Source: Sphingobacterium sp. PCS056 (GTDB lineage Bacteria; Bacteroidota; Bacteroidia; Sphingobacteriales; Sphingobacteriaceae). Taken from it: a stretch of 64,000 nucleotides of DNA. The translations under genes were made by a program, and so were the position numbers. The stretch covers positions 930,001 through 994,000 of the forward strand of contig NZ_CP096883.1 of assembly GCF_023273895.1 (NCBI RefSeq), in the 5' to 3' direction. The notes under the pieces were generated by a model. The model was not told where the DNA came from. It made no database searches and saw only the letters and a list, made by a program, of their open reading frames with translations. Shown here piece after piece: positions 29,741 through 39,208 of the stretch (positions are counted from its first letter, which is position 1; each line of letters starts with the position of its first letter).

Positions 29741-29854
29741 TTCATTTCTCCAAAAAAAACGAAGATTTTTACCTTCCTCATTTACATAACACATGCTTTA
29801 GCTAGCAACTTTATATAAATAACTTTTTTAAAAAAACCTTTAATAAAAAAACTC

Positions 29855-30185
29855 CATGGTCAATTTCGCGGTATGACGGAAGTAATCTCCCGACGAACTT
29901 GACCATTTCTCCACGTGGGGAAATCATACAGGCACCATTCCCTTGCATTTTCCCGAGTATCCATATTAATTTGTCATCTCGGTGAATCACTCAGTCCTTC
30001 CTCCTCCCCCTTTCATGAACAACAAAAAATCCTAGACATGTTGCGAAGCCACACAGTCAACAGTGTACTGTATTTCCCTGGGTGTTCAAAACATTTCCCC
30101 TCCCCTCTAAGTCACATCGGCATAGGTATAAAAGCTTTTCTCCATCGTCGAAACCTCCAGGTCATAGCGCGAAATCATGCTTTTG
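29855..30185 (+). repeat. dispersed noncoding repeat, copy 1
   Basis: The first of three same-orientation copies (others at 48086 and 56447). The shared core runs from GGTCAATTTCGCGGTATG through GAACTTGACCATTTC, TTTTCCCGAG, CATCTCGGTGAATCACT, GCGAAGCCACACAG, ACATTTCCCCTCCC to the TTTTCTCCATCGTCGAAAC and ATAGCGCGAA blocks. It carries many indels and no conserved open frame. The 5' part can fold, as GGTCAA at 29858 pairs with TTGACC at 29900. Confidence 0.75.
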
Positions 30186-30977
30186 TTACTTATTAAAGCT
30201 AAAATTGACTGTAAATCAAACTTGTATAAGGTATGTTATGTTATCGTCTTCCGGCATCCGACCGCGTAATTTGAATTCAATAACTACCATTACATACTGC
30301 TTCTTTGGTCCGGATACGTTTCTTTTTCGTTCTTAATTTGATCTCTCATAAATAGGAAAGGAATTTTCTTTGCATCAACTTCTGGCCCATAGGGTTAAAA
30401 GCTAGTTTACATTTTTTAATAAAAACAATTACTTTTCCCATAATTGGGGATTTTTCAAAGGATTTAGGGTTGAGAAAAACTATAAACCAAGTCACCATCA
30501 GACCGAAATGACTGGCAAAAATCGAACCGTAATATCCACCTCGTAAGTTTGTTTTGTTGCCTGTCACAATTATTTAGTTACAAGTTTCTCAAAAAGATCG
30601 TAGTTTCTTACACCGAATCTGACTAAAAACGCTTATATTTATCATAAAGGTATCTGCTTTTTCCAATTTCAAGTTAATAGTATTGAAAATAGCTAAACAC
30701 CAAAATTTTTTCATTTTTCCAAAATTGCTTTTTGCCGCAATTGAACAGAAAAAATACTTTTCGGATTAAAGGAAAATTTTTTAACTTTATCAAGTTCTAT
30801 TAGATTTATAACTATTTATTTAATAATTAGCTAAAAACTGTAAAACTTTTTCAGTATCGACAATTTATAAAGTTTTTTATGGACGTGACAATACACACTA
30901 TTTATCATAAACTACTGCAAACAAAGGTTACTTCAAAATAAATAAATTTTATTAACTATGAAAATCATATTATCGCA
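30186..30977. other. intergenic region, AT-rich, no supported gene
   Basis: About 790 bases between repeat copy 1 and the acyltransferase gene. A 73-codon minus-strand frame starting at a GTG (30346-30567) has no supporting feature and is left out. The part 30640-30970 is very AT-rich and probably holds the promoter of the acyltransferase. Confidence 0.35.
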
Positions 30978-31619
30978 ATGGACAGCAAGTTAAATTCATC
31001 TGTAAGTATTATATATATAGATGGTGATGACATATACTCTATTTCAAGAACACAATTTCAAGAATTGGTTGACGGAGAATTAGATATTAAAAATAGATCC
31101 GTTTTACAAATCTATTCCTGCTCTACAATAAAAATTCAGAAAGGGAAATTAATATTTAATACGAGCTGGATACCAAATGATCCATTTCCTTCCGTATTAT
31201 CGGTAAGTAAAAATGCATCCCTAATTGTTCATGACACGTTTTTAATCTATTCTGGATCAAAAGTGTATATAAATAATAGTGCCAAACTGGAACTTGGAAG
31301 TGGCTACATTAATAGTAATCTAAATCTTAGTTGCTTTGAAAGTATAAAAATTGGAAAAAATGTTGCAATTTCCGAAAACGTCACAATAAGGGATTCGGAC
31401 AATCATACCATTTTACCAAGCAAAAATCCAAAAACTCAACCTATTGTTATAGGAGATAATGTTTGGATAGGTGTGAATGTTACCATCTTAAAAGGAGTAA
31501 CGATCGGAAATGGAGCTGTGATTGCGGCTGGGGCTGTTGTTAATAAAGATATTCCGTCTAAATGCTTAGCGGCAGGAGTGCCAGCAAAGGTCATTAGAGA
31601 AAATATTGATTGGCAATAA
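30978..31619 (+). CDS. hexapeptide-repeat O-acyltransferase (LbetaH)
   Basis: A 213-aa left-handed beta-helix acyltransferase. The C-terminal half shows hexapeptide turns (IVIGDNVWIGVNVTIL, GVTIGNGAVIAAGAVVN, SKCLAAGVPAKVIREN), the signature of the maltose/galactoside or serine O-acetyltransferase group; DSDNH supplies a likely catalytic His. The N-terminal 90 residues are beta-rich and irregular. It converges on the RiPP cluster and may acylate a sugar made or attached there, which is inference from position only. Confidence 0.82.
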   Translation: MDSKLNSSVSIIYIDGDDIYSISRTQFQELVDGELDIKNRSVLQIYSCSTIKIQKGKLIFNTSWIPNDPFPSVLSVSKNASLIVHDTFLIYSGSKVYINNSAKLELGSGYINSNLNLSCFESIKIGKNVAISENVTIRDSDNHTILPSKNPKTQPIVIGDNVWIGVNVTILKGVTIGNGAVIAAGAVVNKDIPSKCLAAGVPAKVIRENIDWQ

Positions 31620-31814
31620 TCTGATTTGAATTATTTCAAAGAGTTCAACAAAACAAAATATATTAAATAATGACAGATATATTCTACAAGTACAATCTGA
31701 GTTGTCTAGCTTTAGCTTTTCTAAGCTAGTCATTAAAAGCATAAAATTGTATTAAAATATTCTTGTTTATTAAATATTCACATTATTAATAGATTATAAA
31801 ATAGTCAATATTGC

Positions 31815-33026
31815 CTAATAAAAACGATTAAAACTAGGTTTATTCCTTATCTGAACCTCACCAGAGTGCTGTTCTTTAATGTTCGTATTATGATCATTAT
31901 TCGAATGAAGACGGTATTTATATGTTGGCGAACTTATAAACCTAACTCCATCATAACCAACCAATTCCATCATAGGCAATAATAATGCCATATCATATGG
32001 CATTTTAAAGATGCTACCCATATCATCTCTTAAAAAAGCCAAATTTTTATCTTGATTTACTAATTCCCTGAACACCCTATATTTAAACGTACGCATGTGA
32101 CTCATTTTCCAAGTAGCCTTTCGTAAATCATTAAACTCTTCTCTATCATATGGTAAACCTAATTTCATGATACTACCAAGATAAGACATGGACCCATAAG
32201 TCATCATTACAGAATTATCAGAATAAGTCTGATTAATAATATCTAATACATATTGATTTGCCAAAATATCATCTGCATCAACTAAACAGATAATATCATC
32301 GTCATCGAATTTTTCATTTATTAGAACATCGATTATATTTTGCAATGCAAATTTTCGTTCACTATTAATAATTTTTTTAATAAAACCTCGTTCAGGTATT
32401 TTTTCATAACTACCATCATTAGAACAATCATCAATTAATATAACATTATAATTTGTAAATTTTTGCTTCAAGATTGAAATAATATAATCATCAATATAAT
32501 TTATTACATTTCTATATGGTGATATAATATGTATCATATGTTGTTTTATATTTAACTTATTCTGCTCTAATAAAAGAAATGAATTAGGAATAGCATGCTC
32601 TAAAAAAACTAAAAAATCGATATTTGGATTATCATCTAATAAGTCAAGAAGAGAAATTGCAAATTCATAAATTGGTTTTAGTAAAATAAACGAGGAGACT
32701 GATTTAATACTGGAAATCGCGATCAAATCATTGTTAATAGTAATAAAGTCATCATAAATGGCATTCACATACAATGAATAAATACCTTCCAATGCTATCT
32801 CGTTTATTACTTTATTTAATGAATCAATATTAAATTCACTACGAAAATTATCTCCATAAATACAATAAATTGCATCCTCCTCAGTTGAAATACCCCATTC
32901 AATAACTGATCTGAATTTACGAAATATATTATGATCTTCTACAATTTCAATGGGATTTATATCTAAAGTTGAAGATTCTAAAATGCTGTCATCACATTTA
33001 CTATTTAATAAAAATGCACTTATCAT
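31815..33026 (-). CDS. glycosyltransferase family 2 protein, last gene of RiPP cluster
   Basis: A 403-aa protein. Residues about 160-300 form a GT-A domain: IHIISPYRNVINYIDDYI, NVILIDDCSNDGSYE and CLVDADDIL with the metal-binding DAD. The first 155 residues are a separate unassigned domain. Codon use is very AT-rich. It sits 20 bp after the HlyD-like gene, so it probably belongs to the operon and could glycosylate the exported peptide or a carrier. Confidence 0.82.
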   Translation of the reverse strand: MISAFLLNSKCDDSILESSTLDINPIEIVEDHNIFRKFRSVIEWGISTEEDAIYCIYGDNFRSEFNIDSLNKVINEIALEGIYSLYVNAIYDDFITINNDLIAISSIKSVSSFILLKPIYEFAISLLDLLDDNPNIDFLVFLEHAIPNSFLLLEQNKLNIKQHMIHIISPYRNVINYIDDYIISILKQKFTNYNVILIDDCSNDGSYEKIPERGFIKKIINSERKFALQNIIDVLINEKFDDDDIICLVDADDILANQYVLDIINQTYSDNSVMMTYGSMSYLGSIMKLGLPYDREEFNDLRKATWKMSHMRTFKYRVFRELVNQDKNLAFLRDDMGSIFKMPYDMALLLPMMELVGYDGVRFISSPTYKYRLHSNNDHNTNIKEQHSGEVQIRNKPSFNRFY

Positions 33027-33046
33027 ACCATTATTTTTTCATAATA

Positions 33047-34327
33047 TTAGTTAAACCTTAATGATTTCGTGAGATTTAACCAAATCCTTTTCATTATAGA
33101 CTGGTCCTCAGTGACAATGTCCGCATCTGCAAGAAGACCCGGTTTCAGTTTAATAAGGGAGTCTTTAATATTTCTGTTCAAAGAAACTTTGGAAAAGAAA
33201 ACACTGTCTCTGATCGGTATATCGGAGATGTAGTCAATCTTTCCTCGTAAATAACCATACTCCTGATAGGGGTAGCTTTGTACTTTGATCAAAACCTTCT
33301 GCCCCACTTTAACTTTGGATGATTTGCTCTGTGGAATCAGTATCTCGCCATAATAGTCATCTTTGTTGGCATTGACGTAAAACAGCTCTTCACCCATTTT
33401 GATCAGTTGATTTTCCTGTAAAAAATCACCATAGATCAAAGTGCCCTTTGAAGGACTGCTGATCACATGCTGTTTTTTCCAATTTTCAGCATCGCTGATG
33501 AACGTGTTCAGCGATTGATAGAATTTCTTTTCTTCTTCAAACATCTGATTGTTGATCTCGGACATCTCCTTGTCTTTAGAAAGCCGGCTGCTCTGGTTAC
33601 CGATGATCGTATTTTCCGTCTGCGGGATAGACTGCCTCTTGGCGAGCAGAAGGGCTTCTTTCTGCTGCAGTTCGAGCTGGCTGATCACTTTCTTTTCGGC
33701 CAGGATCTGGTATTTGGCATATTCTTCTTCTGCGAGTGCCAGTTCTCTTTTCTGTAGATCAAAGCTCTGCTGGATTCTCTGGTTCTGTTCATTGATATAC
33801 TTAACTTCATTCTGAATAAAGTTCTTTCTTTTCTGATAGATGCCTTCTTTGTTGATTGCAACATAATTCAGATAGGCCAAATAAAAGTTCTGGTAGCTGT
33901 TCTGAACTTCCCCTAGTTCCAGTTCTGTCGGTGTTACGATATCTTTGAGATCTGCCAGTTCGATGGTGCTACTCCGCACCTGCTTCATCTTATCCAGCAA
34001 ATGGAGTACCTGATGGTGGTCTGCTACACTTTCCACATAGGCAATATCTGTATTTTTGTCTACAGCCGTACCGTCTTTCACCAGGATCTTTACCAGATTT
34101 CCGGTTACTTTACTGGTCAGCACCTTAGGAGCACTGCTGGTATTGAATTTCATGGATACCGGTACGACTTCGGGATAACGGATGAAAAACGTTAGTCCAA
34201 ACAGCATAAAGATTGTCAGTAAAACAAAAGTGATCCCTCTTTTGAGCAGCCAGGACGGTGGTTTGGAAATAATCTCCTGCAGGTCTTCGGAATGGATATC
34301 TTCATCCATGAATGTGTTCTTTGCCAT
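33047..34327 (-). CDS. HlyD family secretion protein of peptide exporter
   Basis: A 426-aa membrane fusion protein. It has a cytoplasmic start, one TM helix (about residues 33-51), a lipoyl half (KVTGNLVKILVKDGTAVD), a long coiled-coil hairpin (about 95-290), the second lipoyl half (SSPSKGTLIYGDFLQENQLI) and a beta-barrel. It bridges the ABC exporter to an outer-membrane channel. It starts 5 bp after the C39-ABC gene. Its GC content is visibly higher than that of the glycosyltransferases on either side. Confidence 0.9.
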   Translation of the reverse strand: MAKNTFMDEDIHSEDLQEIISKPPSWLLKRGITFVLLTIFMLFGLTFFIRYPEVVPVSMKFNTSSAPKVLTSKVTGNLVKILVKDGTAVDKNTDIAYVESVADHHQVLHLLDKMKQVRSSTIELADLKDIVTPTELELGEVQNSYQNFYLAYLNYVAINKEGIYQKRKNFIQNEVKYINEQNQRIQQSFDLQKRELALAEEEYAKYQILAEKKVISQLELQQKEALLLAKRQSIPQTENTIIGNQSSRLSKDKEMSEINNQMFEEEKKFYQSLNTFISDAENWKKQHVISSPSKGTLIYGDFLQENQLIKMGEELFYVNANKDDYYGEILIPQSKSSKVKVGQKVLIKVQSYPYQEYGYLRGKIDYISDIPIRDSVFFSKVSLNRNIKDSLIKLKPGLLADADIVTEDQSIMKRIWLNLTKSLRFN

Positions 34328-34332
34328 AATAG

Positions 34333-36519
34333 TTAATTTCCCAGTTCCAGTTGATTTTTAACGAGTTCATAGTAACTTCCGCGCAGTGCGGTCAGTTCTT
34401 GATGCGTTCCCTGTTCTACCACCTCTCCTTTTTCCAGTACGACAATATTGTCTGCATTTTTGACCGTACTTAAACGGTGCGCAACCACAATGACGGTACG
34501 TTTGTTGAAAAACTGATCCAGCTTCTCCACGATTTCCTTTTCATTATTGGCATCCAGGGAGTTCGTCGCCTCATCCAAAAAGATATAGGCCGGATTTTTA
34601 TATACTGCCCGGGCGATCATCAGGCGTTGGCGCTGCCCCTGGCTGATACCTTTGCCGGCTGTACCGATCTTTGTTGCTAGACCAAAGGGTTCATCGGCAA
34701 TAAATTGTTCCATATTGGCCACGTTGATGGCATTATTTAACAGTTCTTTGTCAGCAACTTCATCATTGACTGCAATATTGCGTTCAATGGTAGCAGCATA
34801 TACATAATTTTCTTGAAGTACCGATCCGCAGCTATCTCGCCAGAGTCCAAAGTCAATCTGATCCAACTTTTTTCCTCCTATTAATATTTCGCCTTCTTCG
34901 GGTTTATAATACCGAAGAAGAAGCTTGATAATGGTTGTTTTCCCGCTCCCACTTGTTCCTACAATAGCTGTTGTTTTTCCTTCTGGAAAGGTTAGGTTTA
35001 GTTTGGTAAAGATGGGATCATTTCCGGCTCCAAAATAACGGAAGGTCAGGTTTTTGATCTCAATAGTTTTGTTATCGGGTAATTGTGTGAGGTAATCTTT
35101 CTGGATATTCTCTTCCTCTTCCGTTTCATAGATCTCGTTCAGTCGTTCCAGACTGATTTTGGCATCTTGATAGGACTGCATAAAGCCCAACAAGGATTCA
35201 ACGGGATTGCTGACCATACCCACAATATACTGAATGGCCATCATCCCGCCCAAAGTGATATCTCCGTCGATCACTGATTTGGCACTGATGTAGGTGATCA
35301 AAATTGCTTTTGCCTGATTGATCGCCATCGAACCTATGGACTGGTATTGAGATAAGGCGAGACTTTCGACCTTAAATTTGAAAAGCTTGGCCTGCAGGGC
35401 TTCCCAACCCCATCTTTTTTGCTTCTGCGCATTATTGAGTTTGATATCCTTGATACTCTGAATCATTTCGACCATATAGGTCTGGTTTTCGGAAGCGATC
35501 TTAAATCTTTTCTCGTCAAGCTGCCGGCGGTATTTCATGAAAATCAGTATCCACAACGTATACAGTACTGTCGCCGCAAAGAAAACCAAAAAGATAATTT
35601 TGTTATAGATAAGGAGCAATGAGCCAAAGATCACCATATTTACAAGTGAAAATAGTGTATTCAGTGTACTTCCGGTAAGAAAGGACTCAATCCTTTGTTG
35701 GTCCGACATACGTTGCATGATATCTCCATGGGTCTTCAGATCAAAAAAACTCATTGGTAATTTCATGATCTTAATCAATAAGTCTGTCAATATGGAGATA
35801 TTGACCCTTGTGCTAATATGGAGCATGATCCAGGAGCGGATGAAGGATACTGCTGTACTTCCGACAAAAAGCATAAGTTGCGCAATCAGAATCAGATTGA
35901 TAAAACTGATATTTTTGGTATTGATACCAATATCGACAACTGACTGTGTAAGAAATGGTGTGATCAAAGACAAAATGGTTCCGAGCACCATACCTAAGAT
36001 CAGTTGAACAAAAAGTTTTTTATATTTGAAGAAATAGGTGAAGATCTTGCTCCACTCTAATTTTAATTTGGGCTCTTCTTCATCGATCTGATAAAAATCT
36101 GGCCCAGGACTCAATAATAGCGATAAACCAGCATGCAACTCTTTAGTCGAAAACCAGTTTTTGCTAAATTCCTTCTCGTCATAATTAAGTAGCCCGGATG
36201 CCGGGTCTGATATATAGTATTTACCACGACGAATTTTATAGAGTACAACAAAATGGTTCTGGTTCCAGTGCAGTACACAGGGTAATTCAACCTCTTTTAA
36301 CTGTTCGATCGATAGACGTACTCCATAGGTACGAAATCCCAATTTTTCCGCAGCTTGACTGATTCCTAACAAGTTGACACCAACTTTACTTGTCTGGCAT
36401 AATTTACGTATTTTATGGATAGATAACATCTTACCAAAATATTTAAATATGATACGAAGACAAGTGGCTCCACAGTCCATCTCGTCCATCTGCTTATAAT
36501 GTGGAAATCGTTTTAACAA
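34333..36519 (-). CDS. peptidase domain-containing ABC transporter (C39, double-glycine leader processing)
   Basis: A 728-aa PCAT exporter. The C39 peptidase has its catalytic Cys in MDEMDCGATC, His in NQNHFVVLYK and Asp in ISDPASG. Then come six TM helices and the nucleotide-binding domain with Walker A VGTSGSGKTT, signature GISQGQRQR, Walker B YIFLDEAT and the switch His in VAHRLST. It should cut the leader after the Gly-Gly of the precursor at 41480-41674 and export the core. No in-frame ATG precedes the peptidase motif; TTG at 36519 is the most likely start. Confidence 0.93.
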   Translation of the reverse strand: MLKRFPHYKQMDEMDCGATCLRIIFKYFGKMLSIHKIRKLCQTSKVGVNLLGISQAAEKLGFRTYGVRLSIEQLKEVELPCVLHWNQNHFVVLYKIRRGKYYISDPASGLLNYDEKEFSKNWFSTKELHAGLSLLLSPGPDFYQIDEEEPKLKLEWSKIFTYFFKYKKLFVQLILGMVLGTILSLITPFLTQSVVDIGINTKNISFINLILIAQLMLFVGSTAVSFIRSWIMLHISTRVNISILTDLLIKIMKLPMSFFDLKTHGDIMQRMSDQQRIESFLTGSTLNTLFSLVNMVIFGSLLLIYNKIIFLVFFAATVLYTLWILIFMKYRRQLDEKRFKIASENQTYMVEMIQSIKDIKLNNAQKQKRWGWEALQAKLFKFKVESLALSQYQSIGSMAINQAKAILITYISAKSVIDGDITLGGMMAIQYIVGMVSNPVESLLGFMQSYQDAKISLERLNEIYETEEEENIQKDYLTQLPDNKTIEIKNLTFRYFGAGNDPIFTKLNLTFPEGKTTAIVGTSGSGKTTIIKLLLRYYKPEEGEILIGGKKLDQIDFGLWRDSCGSVLQENYVYAATIERNIAVNDEVADKELLNNAINVANMEQFIADEPFGLATKIGTAGKGISQGQRQRLMIARAVYKNPAYIFLDEATNSLDANNEKEIVEKLDQFFNKRTVIVVAHRLSTVKNADNIVVLEKGEVVEQGTHQELTALRGSYYELVKNQLELGN

Positions 36520-36647
36520 AATTGCATTTATGATTTAGTTGTAATCACTTTACATTAAACTTTAACAATTACAGTAAAATTAATTGATATATAATTGTTT
36601 TGATAATTTATATGCTATATAAATAAAAAAAAAGACAATTTGTTTAT

Positions 36648-37469
36648 CTATAGAAGAATCATTAAAAATATCATTAGCACAGGCTGATCTAGATATTTAA
36701 AAGAATCAATTATCTGCATTCTTTCGATTAAACTTTTCTCATATTTTGATAAACATATACTGAGGATTTCAGAAAGTAAGGAATCGGTGCTATCGTTTAT
36801 ATTCAAGTCTTTTTTCAAATTTTCATGTTGATAGATTACAACACTATAGTCGAAAAGTAATCTAAATAAATCTGATGTACTACGCTTATTCAGCAATATT
36901 GTAAAAAGCCGCTCTATTGATTTTTCAATTACTGTATTATTTAATTGTTCCTTCTTAAAAGTTACCAGAAAGAGAAGAGTATAGAAGTAATCATCTAAAT
37001 CCTTACGCAATAGTACATTTTCATTCTGTATTATCTGATAAATATCATCTGTAAGAAATATGAGTAACTCATCAATATACAAATTTGAGAGGATTTCCAG
37101 ATCAGTATCTTCTAAACAATTTCTTTTCATATAATAATATAAAAGAATACTGATGATCCCGTTTTCTTTACTTATATTCTTACTAGCACCAAAAGAAACT
37201 TTATTATATATATGGCTTTCGAGATCAGAAAAAATTGATTTTGGAGGATCAGACACAATTTTTAATTTATATAAATATTCATATAAAATTGAAAATCCAA
37301 TTAAGCCTGAAGTTGTAACCTCTTTTGATCGCACAGCTTCTTCATAGAGGTTTTCTATATCAGATATACAGTTAACAGAAAGATTTTCATCACTTTTCCG
37401 TAAAAAATCGCAAATCGTGAGAAACATTTTTAATTTAAAATTATTTAAAAACTCCATTTGTTCCATCAT
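36648..37469 (-). CDS. unknown helical protein in RiPP cluster (possibly LanC-like)
   Basis: A 273-aa, mostly helical protein. The spacing of hydrophobic helices with GLIGFSILYEYL and ENGIISILLYYY faintly recalls the Gly-rich helical turns of LanC-like proteins, but the zinc-binding Cys/His residues are not seen, so I do not assert it. Its start overlaps the stop of the upstream glycosyltransferase by one base, showing operon membership. It could be a scaffold or leader-binding protein. It is followed by 128 bases of AT-rich DNA before the exporter gene. Confidence 0.6.
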   Translation of the reverse strand: MMEQMEFLNNFKLKMFLTICDFLRKSDENLSVNCISDIENLYEEAVRSKEVTTSGLIGFSILYEYLYKLKIVSDPPKSIFSDLESHIYNKVSFGASKNISKENGIISILLYYYMKRNCLEDTDLEILSNLYIDELLIFLTDDIYQIIQNENVLLRKDLDDYFYTLLFLVTFKKEQLNNTVIEKSIERLFTILLNKRSTSDLFRLLFDYSVVIYQHENLKKDLNINDSTDSLLSEILSICLSKYEKSLIERMQIIDSFKYLDQPVLMIFLMILL

Positions 37470-39208
37470 TAATTAAGATTAAAAGCGGCGTCATATCCAA
37501 TATAATTTAAAAGTTCTTGTTTACTCATACTTGATATTTTTAAATACTCTTTTCTGTAAGAAATTTCTAAGTCCCTATTTATATAATTTGAGTTTAACCT
37601 TTCATGTGGCAAATGATATAAACAGCCTTTTACACGTCCTATTTTTAGATCTAAAATTTGTAATCTTTTAACTCGTTCTTTATCATCCGGTCCCCACGTA
37701 GATATTCTGAGATTATCTGACCCTGCTTTAATATATTCTAATCTCTTAAGGAATATTGCCCCACCAACTGATCTCTCACCTGCCAATTTAAAAAAATGTT
37801 CATTGTAAAAAAATAACGCAGGGTCCAATACTTTTGAAAAAATGCGCTTATGTAATGGGTCTATATCTAGAAATCTACCATCAAATGGAAATGAACAGTC
37901 GTAATCTTCTTCTGTAATCATATTTATAGCCTCAACAATCTGATGTACTGGAAAAATAACATCAGCATCATAAAGTGCAATTATCTCTCGTAAAGATTTC
38001 TTTATAAGTTTATTATTAATTTTAGCCCTATTAAATATTCCGGAATTATTTTCAAACTCATAACATATATTATGCTTTTCTATTAATTCTTTAGGTATTT
38101 TCTGAATAGAATCATTTTCTATAATAATAATTTCAGTATTAAAGAATTTTGATAGGTAGGTGACGGTTGCAATCAAATTATCAAGTCTACTTTGTGAATC
38201 AATTCTAATTGGAATTAAGAAGGAAGTATTTGTAAGATCAATCCTGTTCCTTTCTAATAAATCAATTCTCACCTTATCGATATAATCAACTATAATCTTA
38301 CTACAAAATGACAGATTAGACTTGTCGATAAACAAATTATAAAATGGTTCATATTTTAAAAATTTGGATTTTTTAAATATGTATTCATCATTTTGACTTC
38401 CTGTATAATGTAATATTCTTGTTTGATTATATCTTGACTCATTATCATTGGCCCAGCAAAAATCCATTTCTTTAGATATGGACACCTTATAATCTAATTT
38501 TAATAAATTCCAAAAGACAGACCACATATCTGCACACCAAGACTGAATTCCAGAGTATTCAGATGGCATACAACCTCTCTTATATGCTTCTAAATTATTA
38601 TAATTATTAAGTTCCGAAAAAATTATCTGCGAGTCTTTCTCAATACTGAGCCAAAAATCAGCTTTGATATTTTTTAAAATATATTGTGCACCTCCACAAT
38701 TTTTATCATTATTGATTATATTTTGACTATCTATATCAAGAATGGAGCTTATATAGGAAAAAAATTCAACGCTAGTTTTATTTATAAAATATTTAGAATC
38801 AAGATAATTAGAAGTATTACTAACATATATCTTGTCATCAGTAGCAAGTACTTTAGGAATTACTTTTCTTAAAATCACATCTGAATCACAATAGAATATT
38901 GCTGCATTTTCAAGATATGTATGCTCTTTAAAGTGTTGAAACAAGATCTGAGGACGAATATTAGATGTATAAGTAATACGAGGATCGACGCTGTAATGGT
39001 AAAAATAAAAATTTGCAAAATTTTTGTATAGTTCACAAAATTCTGAGGTCGATTTTTTCAGTTTACTGCCGTTTTTTACACCAATTAATACCTGTATATA
39101 TTTCTTTCCAATACCTAATTCATTAAAGTTGTAAAGTTGGATTTTTAACTGCCAAATAAAATATTTTTCATCTGGTTGTGCTGTAAGATATATTAATGAT
39201 CTTCCCAT
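37469..39208 (-). CDS. two-domain glycosyltransferase in RiPP cluster
   Basis: A 579-aa protein. The N-terminal half (to about residue 270) has a GT-A-like DxD, AAIFYCDSDVILRKV, and a late WANDNE. The C-terminal half has its own LIPIRIDSQSRLDNL start, IIALYDADVIFP with a second DxD, and GERSVGGAIFLKR followed by STWGPDDKERVKR, the acceptor-domain motif of galactosyl/GalNAc-transferase (Glyco_transf_7C-like) enzymes. Two active sites in one chain suggest successive sugar additions. It overlaps the SPASM gene by 16 bases. Target may be the precursor's Ser/Thr residues (inference). Confidence 0.78.
   Translation of the reverse strand: MGRSLIYLTAQPDEKYFIWQLKIQLYNFNELGIGKKYIQVLIGVKNGSKLKKSTSEFCELYKNFANFYFYHYSVDPRITYTSNIRPQILFQHFKEHTYLENAAIFYCDSDVILRKVIPKVLATDDKIYVSNTSNYLDSKYFINKTSVEFFSYISSILDIDSQNIINNDKNCGGAQYILKNIKADFWLSIEKDSQIIFSELNNYNNLEAYKRGCMPSEYSGIQSWCADMWSVFWNLLKLDYKVSISKEMDFCWANDNESRYNQTRILHYTGSQNDEYIFKKSKFLKYEPFYNLFIDKSNLSFCSKIIVDYIDKVRIDLLERNRIDLTNTSFLIPIRIDSQSRLDNLIATVTYLSKFFNTEIIIIENDSIQKIPKELIEKHNICYEFENNSGIFNRAKINNKLIKKSLREIIALYDADVIFPVHQIVEAINMITEEDYDCSFPFDGRFLDIDPLHKRIFSKVLDPALFFYNEHFFKLAGERSVGGAIFLKRLEYIKAGSDNLRISTWGPDDKERVKRLQILDLKIGRVKGCLYHLPHERLNSNYINRDLEISYRKEYLKISSMSKQELLNYIGYDAAFNLN

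Noticed and set aside
29915..30336. Plus-strand frames of 84-93 codons in dispersed repeat copy 1
   Set aside because: The other two copies of the repeat do not keep these frames, so they are not coding.
30346..30567. 73-codon minus-strand frame from a GTG
   Set aside because: No supporting motif or neighbour; weak start.
36648..37469. Confident call of lanthionine cyclase (LanC)
   Set aside because: Only faint helical Gly patterns; zinc-binding Cys and His are not visible and no LanB/LanM partner exists.
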